A program made the translations under genes and the position numbers. The notes beneath the pieces were generated by a model. The model was not told the origin of the DNA. It saw only the letters and a program-made list of their open reading frames with translations, and did no database searches. Source: Sphaerolaimus hirsutus (lineage: Eukaryota; Nematoda; Chromadorea; Monhysterida; Sphaerolaimidae). From it: DNA of 64,000 nt. The stretch lies in the NCBI GenBank assembly GCA_964036195.1, contig OZ038456.1, positions 19,282,001 to 19,346,000 of the forward strand, written 5' to 3'. The stretch's first letter is position 1; the number at the start of each line of letters is the position of its first letter. Positions 24,301-34,148 of the stretch are shown one piece after another.

Positions 24301-27300
24301 GAGCAGCTGTTTTGGACTGGAATCGGGACCATACATTTCATTTTTTGGGCTTAGTGGAGCTGTTTTTTGGCATTGGAGGGTCAAATTAAGAATTTCATCA
24401 CTCGGTGTATTTTCCACCGGGATTACGGTATCATTTTCCCCCATACATATGTAGTAAATATATAGCGATGTTTATGAGAGTACACAGCTGAATATATTTC
24501 TCATATCGAATATATTTCTGCATCGAAAAGATAAGTATGGAAGGCTAAAATCGAAAAGTAGTTTTTACCGACCCCCTCCCTATTGTGCGAAACGGTGTGG
24601 CACTGGAAATATTCCAATATACCAGAAATTACACGCAATAATTGTCCATTTACCGGTACGTTACAGTGAATTTTTCCGGTCCGGTAAACCCACGGTTACT
24701 CACACCGATTTTGTAGAAACTCAAAAATATTTATGTACTTCACTTTACTGTATTTTTTTCTTTGCAGATTTACATAGGAAACCTGAACCCTAACATAACG
24801 GAGGAAATGTTGAAAGGCATATTTGAACCATTCGGGAAGCTGATCACAGTGCAAGTAATTGTCGACGATAATGGACTTTCCAGGGGTTATGCCTTCATCA
24901 CGGTTGGTTTGTTTGATAAATGGTTTATGGTACATAGTTACGTTTACTCGATAAATACGTATACTCGAGTACTGCGTAAATACGTTTACGTTTCCTCCCG
25001 GAAAAAACACCGGAACTCGCGTACAGAAAGCGTAATTTAGAAAAAATTTAGGGGTGCATAAAAAACAAAAACCAGTCAAACGAATTAAAACGGATGCAGA
25101 AATGGCAGCGGAAATGATAGAAGTTGCGATGGGTAGAGAAAGCGACGACCATCCCTTTCACTTTCTTCCAAGGTACAAAATAAAATAAAAATAACTTTTA
25201 CGTTTTCCCTAAGTAAAAATACTGCTATTTACGTTTAGTCACCTTTTACGCAGCGTAAAAGTAAAAAAAATTACTTTACGTTTTCTGTACTCAGGGGTGT
25301 GTGAAAATAAAAGACTTAACGTTTACCTCCACTTTGAAAGAAGTTCAGTACCTTCAACAACTCTGTTCTGGAAGAAAGTTTTAGGGACCAAACAGTTTTC
25401 ACGTATAATTGTTTTAATTACAAAAAATGGTTACCTATACAGTTTAATACGGGGGGGGGCTCAGACCCCCTCAATTTTTTTCACTATATAGGGACGGAAA
25501 TGCGTTTTGGCGCTAGCGCCATACAAAGGCGCCACGCCATAGCGCTATTGGCGTTGGCGCCAGCACCAGGAACCGCTTTTTATGTATGTAAATATGCATG
25601 CATATACAGCGAAAGTCCCAAAACTGTGTTTATTTCGAAGGATATTGGTTTACAGGGACCGATCCGCTGAAAATACAATGCATGAGGAAGATTGATGCTT
25701 GCGCGCAAAATTTTTGAGAAACATCTAAAAATATGCAGAAAAAGTTGCATTTTCCAGGACTTTTTTGATCTCACCCTGGGAAGGGGGGGGGGCTGCAGCT
25801 CGCTCCGCCCCCCCTGGATACGTCCTTACCATAACCCTCGAATAACACCCCCCCTCTCCCATTTTTACAAAACTACCACAACCCCCCAGTTCGCCCAAGC
25901 CGACGAAGCAAAAAAAGCGATCGAACAATTGAACGGTTTCGAACTCGCCGGGCAAGCCATGCGCGTGGCGCCGGTGCAAAGTCAATCTGGGGTGAAATCA
26001 TTGGCTACTGTGTCTAATGAAGAGGATTTGGATGATCCTGAGAAAAAGATTGAGATGAATACTACTGGGAGGTTTGTGTTGTTTGTTGTTGTTGTTTTTT
26101 TTGGGGGGGGGGGGTTAGAAAAAGAAACTTGAAATTTTTCTTATCGCATTTATGAGCAAGTCTGGTGCATACTTTTCGCTTTACGTCACTTTATTCATAG
26201 AAATACGGTAATTCTGTCGATTGACATGTAGTCGTATCAGTATCAGTCGCTAGCATTTAATATCGAGTTTTATAACGAAGTTTGAATAAAGATATAGAAA
26301 TTTTTCAATCAATTTTAGCTATACTGGAATTTATTTAATATATTTGAGATCTTATTCGTAATGTAAGGTGTCATTTATTGTAATACAAAAACATTATTTA
26401 TGTCATTTCACATTTTGTGTGATACCTGATAAATTTCTGTCTATCCTTTAAACCCCAATCACAATCCCACTTACCCCCCAACAGGCTGCAACTAATGTCC
26501 AAACTGGCCGAGGGCACCGGTCTCTCCCTGCCGCCCGGCGCCCAGCAAGTGGTCACCTCCTCAGCGGCAGCGAGTGCCCAACCGCTACCCAATACAACCC
26601 AGTGCTTCGTGCTGTCCAATATGTTCGACCCTGATAGGTGGGTGCGCAGTGGGTTTTGGGATTCAACTGAGTTGTGTTCAGCAGAAATTTGAATTAATGA
26701 TGGCGCGCCTTGGGTACGAGAAATTGGTCCAAGGTCCCAACGGACGCCGTTAGCGTAAACAGCACGGCCAAACAGCTTTGAATGCATTTGAGTTTACTAG
26801 AATGAGGTGACTGTCAAGTAGTTGACGGAAATAAAAAACTCGAGTATGTTTTTCATTTCTGTCAACTAGTTGACAGTCACCTCATTCCAGTAAACTCAAA
26901 TTTAGCTTGTTTATGAATTTTCAAAATTTCTATCAAAACTAGTGTGTGTAGGTAATGGAATTTGCGGCGGCAGCGGAAATTACGCTTTCGATGCATGCCG
27001 ATCAAACCCGTCAAACTCAATATGTAAATGGGCCAAAAAATTCTATCGCACAATCTCTGACGGAAACCCAGTCGGCTACTGAACATAACTCTAAACCGCC
27101 GGTTGTGGATGGGTTCAATGGGGTTTTAGATTGTGGGAAGGTTAGGGTTGGGTTTGAGTGACATAAATCGATGTTGATTATCGATATTTTATCGACAACG
27201 TTTTTTATCAGGCATTTTGTTTAGATATGGACCAGTTGAACCATTTGGACATAATGATACTATTATCAGAGAACATTATTAGCTTTACTTTTGTCCGTCT

Positions 27301-28285
27301 GAAACGTTATGTATATTCACATGTTCACCTTCTGTAAACAGATCTCTTTTCAAATTTCCTTTGAAAATCTATTTTAAAAATTCAAAATATTCTGCTGTAA
27401 AGTGACACATAGACATCATCCATAGCCACTTTTTTCGTGCCATTAATCTCAACATCCAATCAGCATTGACTCCGCCCCCAATTCGCAGTGAAACCGACCC
27501 GAATTGGGAGAAGGAAATTCGGGACGATGTAATTGAAGAATGTCGGAGACACGGCGGCGCTACGCACGTGCACGTGGACAAACTGTCGAAAGAGGTTCGT
27601 GTTTGGAGGGGATTTTTTATTTTGGGTTTGATTACCGTATTTTCTTGATTAATTTTCCCTTGGATAATTCCTCTCATAAATAATCCCCTCTCTTGAATAA
27701 TCCCCCCTGTGAGGCGAGTGATGAAAGAAAACCCCTCCTCGAATAATCCCCCCTTTAGGTATGATAAATTTGTTTTTGCCCAATTTTAAGAAAAACGGCA
27801 GGTTTTTTGTTTATAATGCATTTTGTAAAAGAGATTATTATTGCGTGCAGTAATGGAAAATTTGATATCAAACCATCAAAATCAATGAAAACAACCCCCA
27901 AAGTGAAAGTGCGTGGAAAAATAAAAAACACTACCTAGTGAATCAGTACTGAGCCTTACGGCTGCCGTTTTTCAGTTTTTCTTCGTTGAAATGCTTTCCA
28001 TTCTCTCGTTTTAAAAAACGGTTAAACGGTTTGAAAAACTTCGGCCATCCCGACATGTTCAACAATTTTGTGCACATCTTTTTTCAACCATTTAAAAAAA
28101 ATTTCACACAGGGCTACGTTTACGTGAAGTGTCCAACAATCGCATCTGCAGTCGCGTCGGTGAATTCTCTACATGGACGATTTTTCAGCGCTCGCGTAAT
28201 TCAAGCTAATTACGTTCCGATTAATAAGTATCACGAATTGTTTCCGGAAAGTTTCATGGCGCAGCAAATTTTGATGGCCGTTTGA
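17384..28285 (+). CDS. RBM39: RNA-binding protein 39 (CAPER-alpha), splicing factor and coactivator
   Basis: Seen: exons 17384-17445, 17739-17801, 18462-18692, 19027-19206, about 19568-19672, 20145-20286, 23175-23276, 24100-24264, 24768-24902, 25890-26071, 26485-26637, 27489-27594 and 28112-28285. The phases close to 1,800 nt (599 aa; human is about 530). Order: acidic/Lys N-terminus, RS region (about 55-210), MSVEERDARTVF entry to RRM1 (about 238-316; RNP2 VFCMQL, RNP1 KGIGYVEF), RRM2 (351-425; RNP2 IYIGNL, RNP1 RGYAFIT), linker with LAEGTGLSLPP, and a C-terminal UHM (about 492-595) with GYVYVKCP and an R-F-F motif. Known role: nuclear spliceosome-associated factor whose UHM binds ULM motifs (e.g. 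of U2AF and SF3B1). Start choice: ATG 17384 is the first in frame after TGA 17324-17326; ATG 17767 is an in-frame alternative. The end of exon 5 is uncertain. Confidence 0.93.
18317..18349. repeat. (AT)n microsatellite
   Basis: About 16 uninterrupted AT units in RBM39 intron 2, 113 bp before exon 3. Confidence 0.95.
18462..19672 (+). CDS. RBM39: RBM39 arginine/serine-rich region (exons 3-5)
   Basis: Exon 3 encodes Lys/Asp/Ser repeats (DKDKSRDKDKGKD), exon 4 Arg/Asp repeats (RDRDRNRDRDRNRERDR) and exon 5 Arg/Gly/Pro repeats (SPYRGRGGSPYRG). Exon 4 is ended at 19206 rather than 19199, because only then does exon 5 read in this frame from an acceptor at 19567. In exon 5, donors after 19633, 19660, 19672 and 19687 are all in the phase required by exon 6, so the exon end is unresolved. 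The GC-rich tract 19570-19720 differs sharply from the surrounding introns. Confidence 0.7.
20486..21408. mobile_element. hAT-like element, CAGGGGTCTC family, with nested insertion
   Basis: Ends CAGGGGTCTCTAAG and CCTAGGAGACCACTG, with an exact 8-bp TSD GGTTTATG (20478-20485 and 21409-21416). Interior words: GATAGATAGCTGA and TCGCTCCTCCGG. Diverged fragments of the same family lie near 29780-29830 and 31585-31650. Confidence 0.88.
20704..21140. mobile_element. hAT-like element, CAGGGCCGTATCCAGG family, copy B2
   Basis: Ends CAGGGCCGTATCCAGG and CCTGGATACGTCCCTG, with an exact 8-bp TSD ATATAACC (20696-20703 and 21141-21148). GGCGCC words occur at 20965-21030. Nested in 20486-21408; the 437-bp length matches the copy at 56329-56767. 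Confidence 0.92.
21607..22034. mobile_element. hAT-like element, CAGTGGCGTAGCCAGG ends, copy B3
   Basis: Ends CAGTGGCGTAGCCAGG and CTGGCTACGCCACTG, with an exact 8-bp TSD AATTTCAC (21599-21606 and 22035-22042). It interrupts the dispersed repeat also seen at 9655-9755. Interior GGCGCC words lie at 21725-21770. Confidence 0.92.
22289..23101. mobile_element. hAT-like element with ATATCG arrays
   Basis: Ends TCGGGTTCAAACGATAT and ATATCGTTTGAACCCTA, with an 8-bp TSD GCCCCCCC (22281-22288 and 23102-23109). The TSD is low complexity, so it is weaker evidence than the others. Both ends are arrays of ATATCGA words separated by a unique middle (22457-22900). It sits inside the C-tract of another element. 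Confidence 0.8.
25449..25829. mobile_element. Left-truncated GTATCCAGG-family hAT-like element
   Basis: The right end CCCTGGATACGTCCTTAC and the interior (GCGTTTTGGCGCTAGCGCCA, ATGTATGTAAATATGCAT) match the copy at 56329-56767. The left terminus is missing. It ends about 60 bp before RBM39 exon 10, near that acceptor. Confidence 0.7.
26787..26900. repeat. Hairpin repeat in RBM39 intron 11
   Basis: Arms TTTGAGTTTACTAGAATGAG and CTCATTCCAGTAAACTCAAA; GGTGACTGTCAAGTAGTTGA pairs with TCAACTAGTTGACAGTCACC. About 45 bp per arm with two or three mismatches and a short loop, giving a strong stem in the transcript. Confidence 0.85.
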
Positions 28286-28800
28286 AACTTGAAAGTTGTG
28301 TCGTTTCTTTGAGTGTTGTGGTTATTTTGTTGTTGATGTCTTTTTTCTTGTTTTATATAAGCACAGTGGATCTTTTATAAGGAAACGGGAAATTTATGTG
28401 GGCACTGCGTTTTCTGATTGATTTTTTACTTGGGAAAAAAATTGATAAAAAATCGGTGGGAAACATTGATGAAAATTTCACGATCGGGTAGAACAGAATA
28501 AGGATAAATGTGTGGGGTTTTTTTGTCGAATATTACTCATTGTATCTGCACAAATATTGATTACCTATCTGGTTACAATTTTTTACTTTTTTGTTGTCAG
28601 TGTTCCGTGTATCACTTCTGTAGTATTTTAAATTGTACACAAATCATGAATAACTACCATCTACCCATAAACTAGATTTTGGGCTCATTTGTAAATTTTA
28701 ATTCATGATACTTGGTATATTTTGTTCATTATCTATCTATATATAACACTCCTATGTATTTAGTCGTTTCAAAAAATCAACATAAAGAAGAAAAAATCCT

Positions 28801-28806
28801 AATAAA
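28801..28806 (+). terminator. Probable RBM39 polyadenylation signal
   Basis: A canonical AATAAA about 515 bp after the RBM39 stop (28283-28285). A repeat element begins 50 bp downstream at 28857. Confidence 0.6.
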
Positions 28807-28856
28807 GTTTTCGCTGGATTTATCAGCCTTATAGTTTACCTAACCCTATATCCGTG

Positions 28857-29051
28857 TATACTCGGCGGACAGCACACCTAGTATGAAAACCTACCATAAT
28901 TTGATGGATAATATCTTCTGATAGGTTTCGTAATTAATTATTCCATAGTAAATGATGAAATATTATGATGAAAAAACTGTATAATTTTTGGTTCATTATT
29001 CAGATGGGTTATGGTAGGTTTTCATACTAAGTGTAATGTCCGCCGCGTATA
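28857..29051. mobile_element. Fold-back element, TATACTCGGCGG family, copy 2
   Basis: Begins TATACTCGGCGGACA and ends TGTCCGCCGCGTATA; the inner arms carry AAAACCTACCATAA and TTATGGTAGGTTTT. It separates the RBM39 3' end from a retrotransposon relic at 29076-29213. Confidence 0.8.
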
Positions 29052-29075
29052 CAGTGAAATCACAATGGAAAGGAT

Positions 29076-29213
29076 TTTTTGTGGTGTTAACGTTGACATC
29101 TGGCACCAGGTCAATGTTGTGATCAAGCACATGTGTTCTGCCGATGTCATATTCTGACAGGCTAAACAGCCCCTCCTGATGACCCAACATTCGGCGAAAC
29201 TTGAGTGACAGAA
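29076..29213 (-). pseudogene. Ty3/Gypsy-like pol fragment
   Basis: The minus strand encodes about 45 codons. The part FSLSEYDIGRTHVLDHNIDL resembles the conserved stretch just before the reverse transcriptase of Ty3/Gypsy polyproteins (FS-x5-DLG-x-T-x2-I-x-H-x-I). The frame is cut off at its 3' side near the fold-back element at 28857-29051. No protease, RT or LTR is visible nearby, so this is a relic. Confidence 0.5.
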
Positions 29214-29888
29214 GTTTTCTTATGACTTACATTTGAATTTGTGAATAAGTGATAGTATCTGTGATGTATCTTTTTGCGGTATTGACAAAGGGCCTATTTT
29301 GCCTATTTATTTCGCTAGTGTAAGTAAAGTGGTCAGTCACTTGTCACTTTAAAGTTTACATGACTTGCCACTTAACTGTGATTTCACCTGTACTTGTCCA
29401 CTTGCGGAAATTGCCCCGCCCGACATTTGTTAACACAATTCCCAGACAACTCTTTCCATCCTGACGAAACGAAACTAATTCCGGTCTAGGTATTCAAATT
29501 TATCCTATCCGATTAGCTTGAAATCAAAATTTGTTGCAACAATTTTCCGAATCAAACACTGCTATCCTTCTCGACGGCTTCATTTCCCGAACTAATCCAA
29601 TGTTCGTGTTTTTCGTGGTGCTTTTCGATCGTTGTCGTGGTCATTTCCTCACCTGGAAATTTGCAGTGTTGAGTTGGGATTACAGCGAAAGTTGTAATGA
29701 AGTAAGATGACCACTTGACCTATCACTTATCCCTCTGAATTGGCACCTAGCCAAATAAACGGATTTTGTAAATTTGGTCCCCTACGGGGGTCCATAAAGA
29801 TAGTAAATCGCTCCGCTGGAGGGATGGATAGATGAAAAAATTATTTTGCGGGGGGGGGGGGGGGGTCCGCGTGTGTTCAATATTTATG

Positions 29889-30289
29889 TACCGTATTACC
29901 TCGAGATACCCCCAGGGGGGGGGGGTATTATTTCGCCAGCAAAATTTGAGGGGGAATAATTCGAGGGGGGTCTATTATTTCGCCAGAAATTTTTGGAAAT
30001 TCCCCATACTCAGACGTAGAAAAATCGAACAATTGCATAGACATATGTGTTTATCGGCATATATAACTGTATATACACGTAACCCCTTCCCTAACGTCAC
30101 TCAGTCATCGGTTTTTACGTGTGTTCTGCATTGTACAGATCACAAACTGCGATATTTCCCATGTACGTTCTCTTTACATTCAATTTTTTTTTTGGGGTGG
30201 GGGTATTTCGAGTGCGGGGGTTATTATTTCCTCAGCCAAATTTTAGGGGTTATTTCGAGGGAGGGGGCTTGATTCGAGGTAATACGGTA
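29889..30289. mobile_element. Fold-back element, TACCGTATTACCTCG family
   Basis: Begins TACCGTATTACCTCGAGATA and ends TTCGAGGTAATACGGTA; G-tracts alternate with TTATTTCG words. The middle (30,000-30,170) is non-repetitive AT-rich sequence. Confidence 0.7.
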
Positions 30290-30563
30290 GGTTTTTCTCA
30301 AGTATTGAAGTAAGAAAATGGCAAAACCGCTAAAAGTAGGTGAAAATAGGTATATGAGTAAATACATGTAGTATACTCCAGTTACTTTACACCCTGCACG
30401 CATGGTTCCCGCTGGAAGCGTGCCAACGACTTTTTTACGCTGGCAATTTTCATAAAAAGTTGAAAAAGTCACCTCTGTTATAACTCTATAAATGCATTGA
30501 CTTATTCACAACAATTATTTCTTCATATTTTATACAAAAATGGCACGCTCTGTGACCGTCGGC

Positions 30564-31397
30564 TAGTGATGTAAAGGCACCGGGGCACCGCCGGTGCCGG
30601 TGCGGTGCGGTGCCATTTTTTTGCCGGTGCCAAAGGTGCTAGCACCAGGGCCAAAGTAAAAAGCACCGGGAAAGGCACCGGCCAAGGCTTCATGTGCTGT
30701 GCAATTTTGTCCATAGTATGTGCTTATTCATATTTGAAAAAACAGCGATATATTTACCCAACCGTTTTTGCCTATTTTGTAAACCTCCCATCAAATAAAT
30801 ATACCTACTGTGAAATCCATTATACCCGATACGTGATCTGATATCTGATAAGCGAATCTAAAATTTTGTTGAATTTTAAATCATTTTTATATTTTATATT
30901 TATCTTATTTTTTTGTTCAAAATTTGTTGTCAGTTTATGACAGAGATAGTTCCATTCTCTGTACAGCAAGACTCCGATCAGTAGAGAATAGTGGCTATGG
31001 ACATTGTAGTGAATTAAATATTTTATCTTTCATTTGTAATCATTGTAATTGCTTCAAAAAGTTGATTGCCACATCATTCTGATCATTTTAAGTGCTCAAC
31101 CATCAAAATCGGTTGAAAATTCATGGAAATATGCACTTCCAAAGGTGAGACCACTGAGAAACTGCCCGATATTTACTTCAGAAATTCCAGCCCGGTGCGG
31201 TGCCTTTCGGTGCTAGCACCGGCGACCCGCCGGTGCCCTTCGGTGCCGGTGCCATTTTTTCCAAAAGGCACCGGTGCCGGTGCGGTGCGGTGCCATTTTC
31301 TGGCCGGTGCCCCAGGGTGCCAGGTGCCCTTTTCATGCGTTGGCAAAGGTGCCGGTGCGGTGCGGTGCCATTTTTCCCGGTGCCTTTTACATCACTA
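30564..31397. mobile_element. hAT-like element with GGCACC arrays, copy A5
   Basis: Ends TAGTGATGTAAAGGCACCGG and GGTGCCTTTTACATCACTA are the termini of the GCGCCA family, but the word arrays are GGCACCGG/CCGGTGCC. The flanks show no matching 8-mer, so the TSD is lost or the copy is rearranged. The middle (30,690-31,180) has no recognised gene. Confidence 0.75.
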
Positions 31398-31706
31398 CCT
31401 CATGTCGGCACGCTTCCAACGTGAGACATAAGTGAGTGCGAGGGCAGAGTATCATTTCCGCCGAGTATACCACAAAAATAGGCAAAAAGGGAAATGAATT
31501 AGGATTTTAAAGATGAAAATCTATAAAAAGTTTTTTAAATTAACGATTTTGGGCAATAATTGGTGCAAAATTTCGCAAAAATCTCTCCAGATAGGTGGAT
31601 AGCTGAACGATTTGGGCTGGCGCCCTCCGGGATAGATAGATATGGCGGATTGGGGGGGGGGGGGGGGTAATCCCCCCAACCCCTCTACTAAACCCCTGCA
31701 ACTCAC

Positions 31707-31880
31707 CTTTTCCCTCCGTCTTTGTATGGTGCACATGACTCGCATGACTATGACTTATTTTTGGCTCTGCATGTCCAAGATGATAATCAGTGTGGTCCCC
31801 ATGTTTGTGGTGGTGATGTGGGATCACATAGGGATGTGTGCACGGATTTGTTTGGGATTGGGTATTTTTGGGTTTTGAAT
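31707..31880 (-). CDS. Possible orphan His-rich exon
   Basis: On the minus strand an open frame runs VIPHHHHKHGDHTDYHLGH and on through further His/Ser residues to a good donor (GGAAAAG|GTGAGT; exon edge 31707). Such His clusters occur in loops of zinc transporters and other metal-binding proteins, but nothing else supports a function. No AG acceptor precedes the frame between about 31785 and 31960, and no in-frame ATG is present, so it may be a decayed exon or chance. Confidence 0.3.
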
Positions 31881-32845
31881 TTTGTTGGCACGGCGCCAGG
31901 CGCCGGTTTTTTTCCAGGATTTTTAGTTGGTTTTAAACGAAAATTCGAGCCGTGCGAAAACTGGGGCATGCGCCTCGCAGATAGGAACGCAAAATGACAG
32001 ATAAATTTGTCAAGTAAATAAATAACAAATGTTTACTTATTGTTGTTCAAATGTTGAAAAAAAACAGTGGCCAATTTTGTTTAAGTGCACAGTGAAAACT
32101 TTCCTTTGGATTTTATTGGATTTGAGCCACATTCCATTTCACAAGCTTTCCTTTCGCATGACTGTCAGTCACTATACACATCACATGACATTTTACGGGA
32201 CGCTGTACTGCCCGGTATAAATACGACCAAATGGGATAGCTCGTGGCTGATGAGAAAATAACCCAATAGCACCCAAAAAAACCCAATCAAATCCCAAACA
32301 CTGAGTTAGGGGGTTGTAATCCTCATTTCAACCCCCCAATGCACACATATTTTATAAGCACAGTTTCATGTATGTCGCTGTGCGGCACGATCGATGTGTC
32401 CCCCTGGGGCCAAATCCAATTGGAACGTAATGCGTAATTGTAAGGCGTCTGACACGCGAGCTTATCTGGGGACAGTCCCAGATCCTCGAACCCTTACTTT
32501 ACATTTGTCGCGGCAATTGGCACTGCATGACACTTTACATGACATTTGAAACTTTACTTTACACTTTACAGGGTCTGAGATTGGCACCTGATGTCAATCC
32601 CGCGAGTGGAGAAGTAAAAAACCCATATATGAGTAGTGAGAAGTGGAATGGGAAGTTAAAAGTCAAACGCGAAATAAAGTTTTGAATTTTCTTTTATCGC
32701 TTCTAGCATTGCTTTGCTTTTAACTTTTTCGTTTCTATTCCACTTCTCACTTCTAAAATGGTTTTTTATTCCCCACTTGCAAAATCCATCCCTCCGCAAT
32801 CTCAATGCTATCTCTCCTATCATTCGCCTTACACATGCGCCCTAC

Positions 32846-32958
32846 CTTCCAATTGGGTCTGGCACCTGGGGGTAATGCGGCATGGGTCTGTGCGCAGTGG
32901 GTTTCCTCTGCGCTTCTTGCACTTCTTGCATGTCTTTTTTGAAGCGTTTATGCCTGAT
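32846..32958 (-). CDS. Possible orphan exon of unknown protein
   Basis: A 113-bp stretch with acceptor CGCTCAG| and donor GGAAG|GTAGGG on the minus strand. One frame reads RHKRFKKDMQEVQEAQRKP and continues with a Pro/His-rich tail ending PDPIGR. A second frame is also open, which lowers confidence. It could belong with the His-rich frame at 31707, but the phases do not join directly. Confidence 0.3.
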
Positions 32959-33041
32959 CTGAGCGGTTGGGTGGACTTTGGGTTTTGTGGGTTCGGGTTG
33001 AGAAGTTTTTTTGCATTTTTTTGGGCGTACCTAGTGTGAGG

Positions 33042-33537
33042 CAGAGTTGTTAGAATTACTGAACTTTTCTCAAAAGTATATGTAAATGTAAATATTATTT
33101 TTTTACTCACCACAAAGTATAGAAAATGTAAAATACTTTTTTTACTTGTACTCATGCGCAGATGTGAGTAAATACTTTTCTTCCCAGGAAAATGTAAAAG
33201 CGAGTACTTTTGTCCTGGAAAACGTAAAATCTACTACTTTTTACGTGTGAGAGTGAGTTTTACGCTGGAAGACATCAATAGATGTCGTTTCTAAGTGATT
33301 ATTTAGTATTTTTTAGAAAAATGATGTGATTTCTTCAAAATTTCTTGTTTTAGCAACCGAAAATTGTGATTTTAGCTACAAAAAATACATTTTCTCTGTA
33401 CGTGTGTACTTTTACACGTAAATGTACGCGTAAAAGTGAGTACATTAGTTTTTTTCAAAAGTATATGTAAATGTATTTGCCGCGTACTCGCGTACGCGTA
33501 TTTTTCGAGTTAATGTACGTACATGTTAACAACTGTG
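33042..33537. mobile_element. hAT-like element, CAGAGTTGTTA family, copy D3
   Basis: Begins CAGAGTTGTTAGAAT and ends ATGTTAACAACTGTG; flanked by GTGTGAGG and GTGGGAGG (7 of 8 identical). Interior words: AAAATGTAAAA, CGTACGCGTA and GTGAGTA. Confidence 0.75.
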
Positions 33538-33976
33538 GTGGGAGGCTGACCACCTTGTGGAGGTTCAAGGAAAGATTTCAAGGGGTTTCTACGGGACATA
33601 AATGTCGCACGAGTTTTTCAAATGTTATGTGAATCGCCCGGAAATCTATCTTTTCGTCGAGTCTTTTTTACGGGGTGCGCGACTGGCCCCTGGGGTTTAC
33701 TGAAATTGACTGGGTGCGAGGAGACTTGGTAAGAGTTAAAATATCAGTTTGTAAAACTGTTCAACAGTCAATACAACAAATCCGAATAAGTCCCTTGGGG
33801 AGTTATTTTTCGTCATATTTTTCACTGGGGGTTGTATGTATGTATGTATTCATTGCTTTTACCGATTTTCGATACTGGGACTACTAATGAAAATGTCATC
33901 ATATATGAATCCCATCGGTTGTGTATGCTCTACACAGAGAACGTCACTAAAGTTTAAACAACGCAATACGGTTGTA

Positions 33977-34040
33977 AATAAAATATCACAACGTGAAAGA
34001 ACATCACAACGTGAAATAATCACACGTGAAATTATCACAA
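33977..34040 (-). repeat. Short direct repeats at the LINE 3' end
   Basis: On the plus strand the unit ATCACAACGTGAAA recurs about three times, with decayed versions (AATCACACGTGAAATTATCACAAT). Several LINE groups end in short 3' tandem units instead of poly(A), so this may mark the tail. Confidence 0.5.
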
Positions 34041-34148
34041 TACTGGGACCGGTGTCGACCATATTCCGCGAGGAGTGCCAGAAGAAAAGCAGCCGGCGCG
34101 GTGTAAAGAAGAAGCGTATTTATGCTCATGCGTGAGCTGTCAGATAAG

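Noticed and set aside
30564-31397. An exact TSD for this element
   Set aside because: The flanking 8-mers CCGTCGGC and CCTCATGT do not match.
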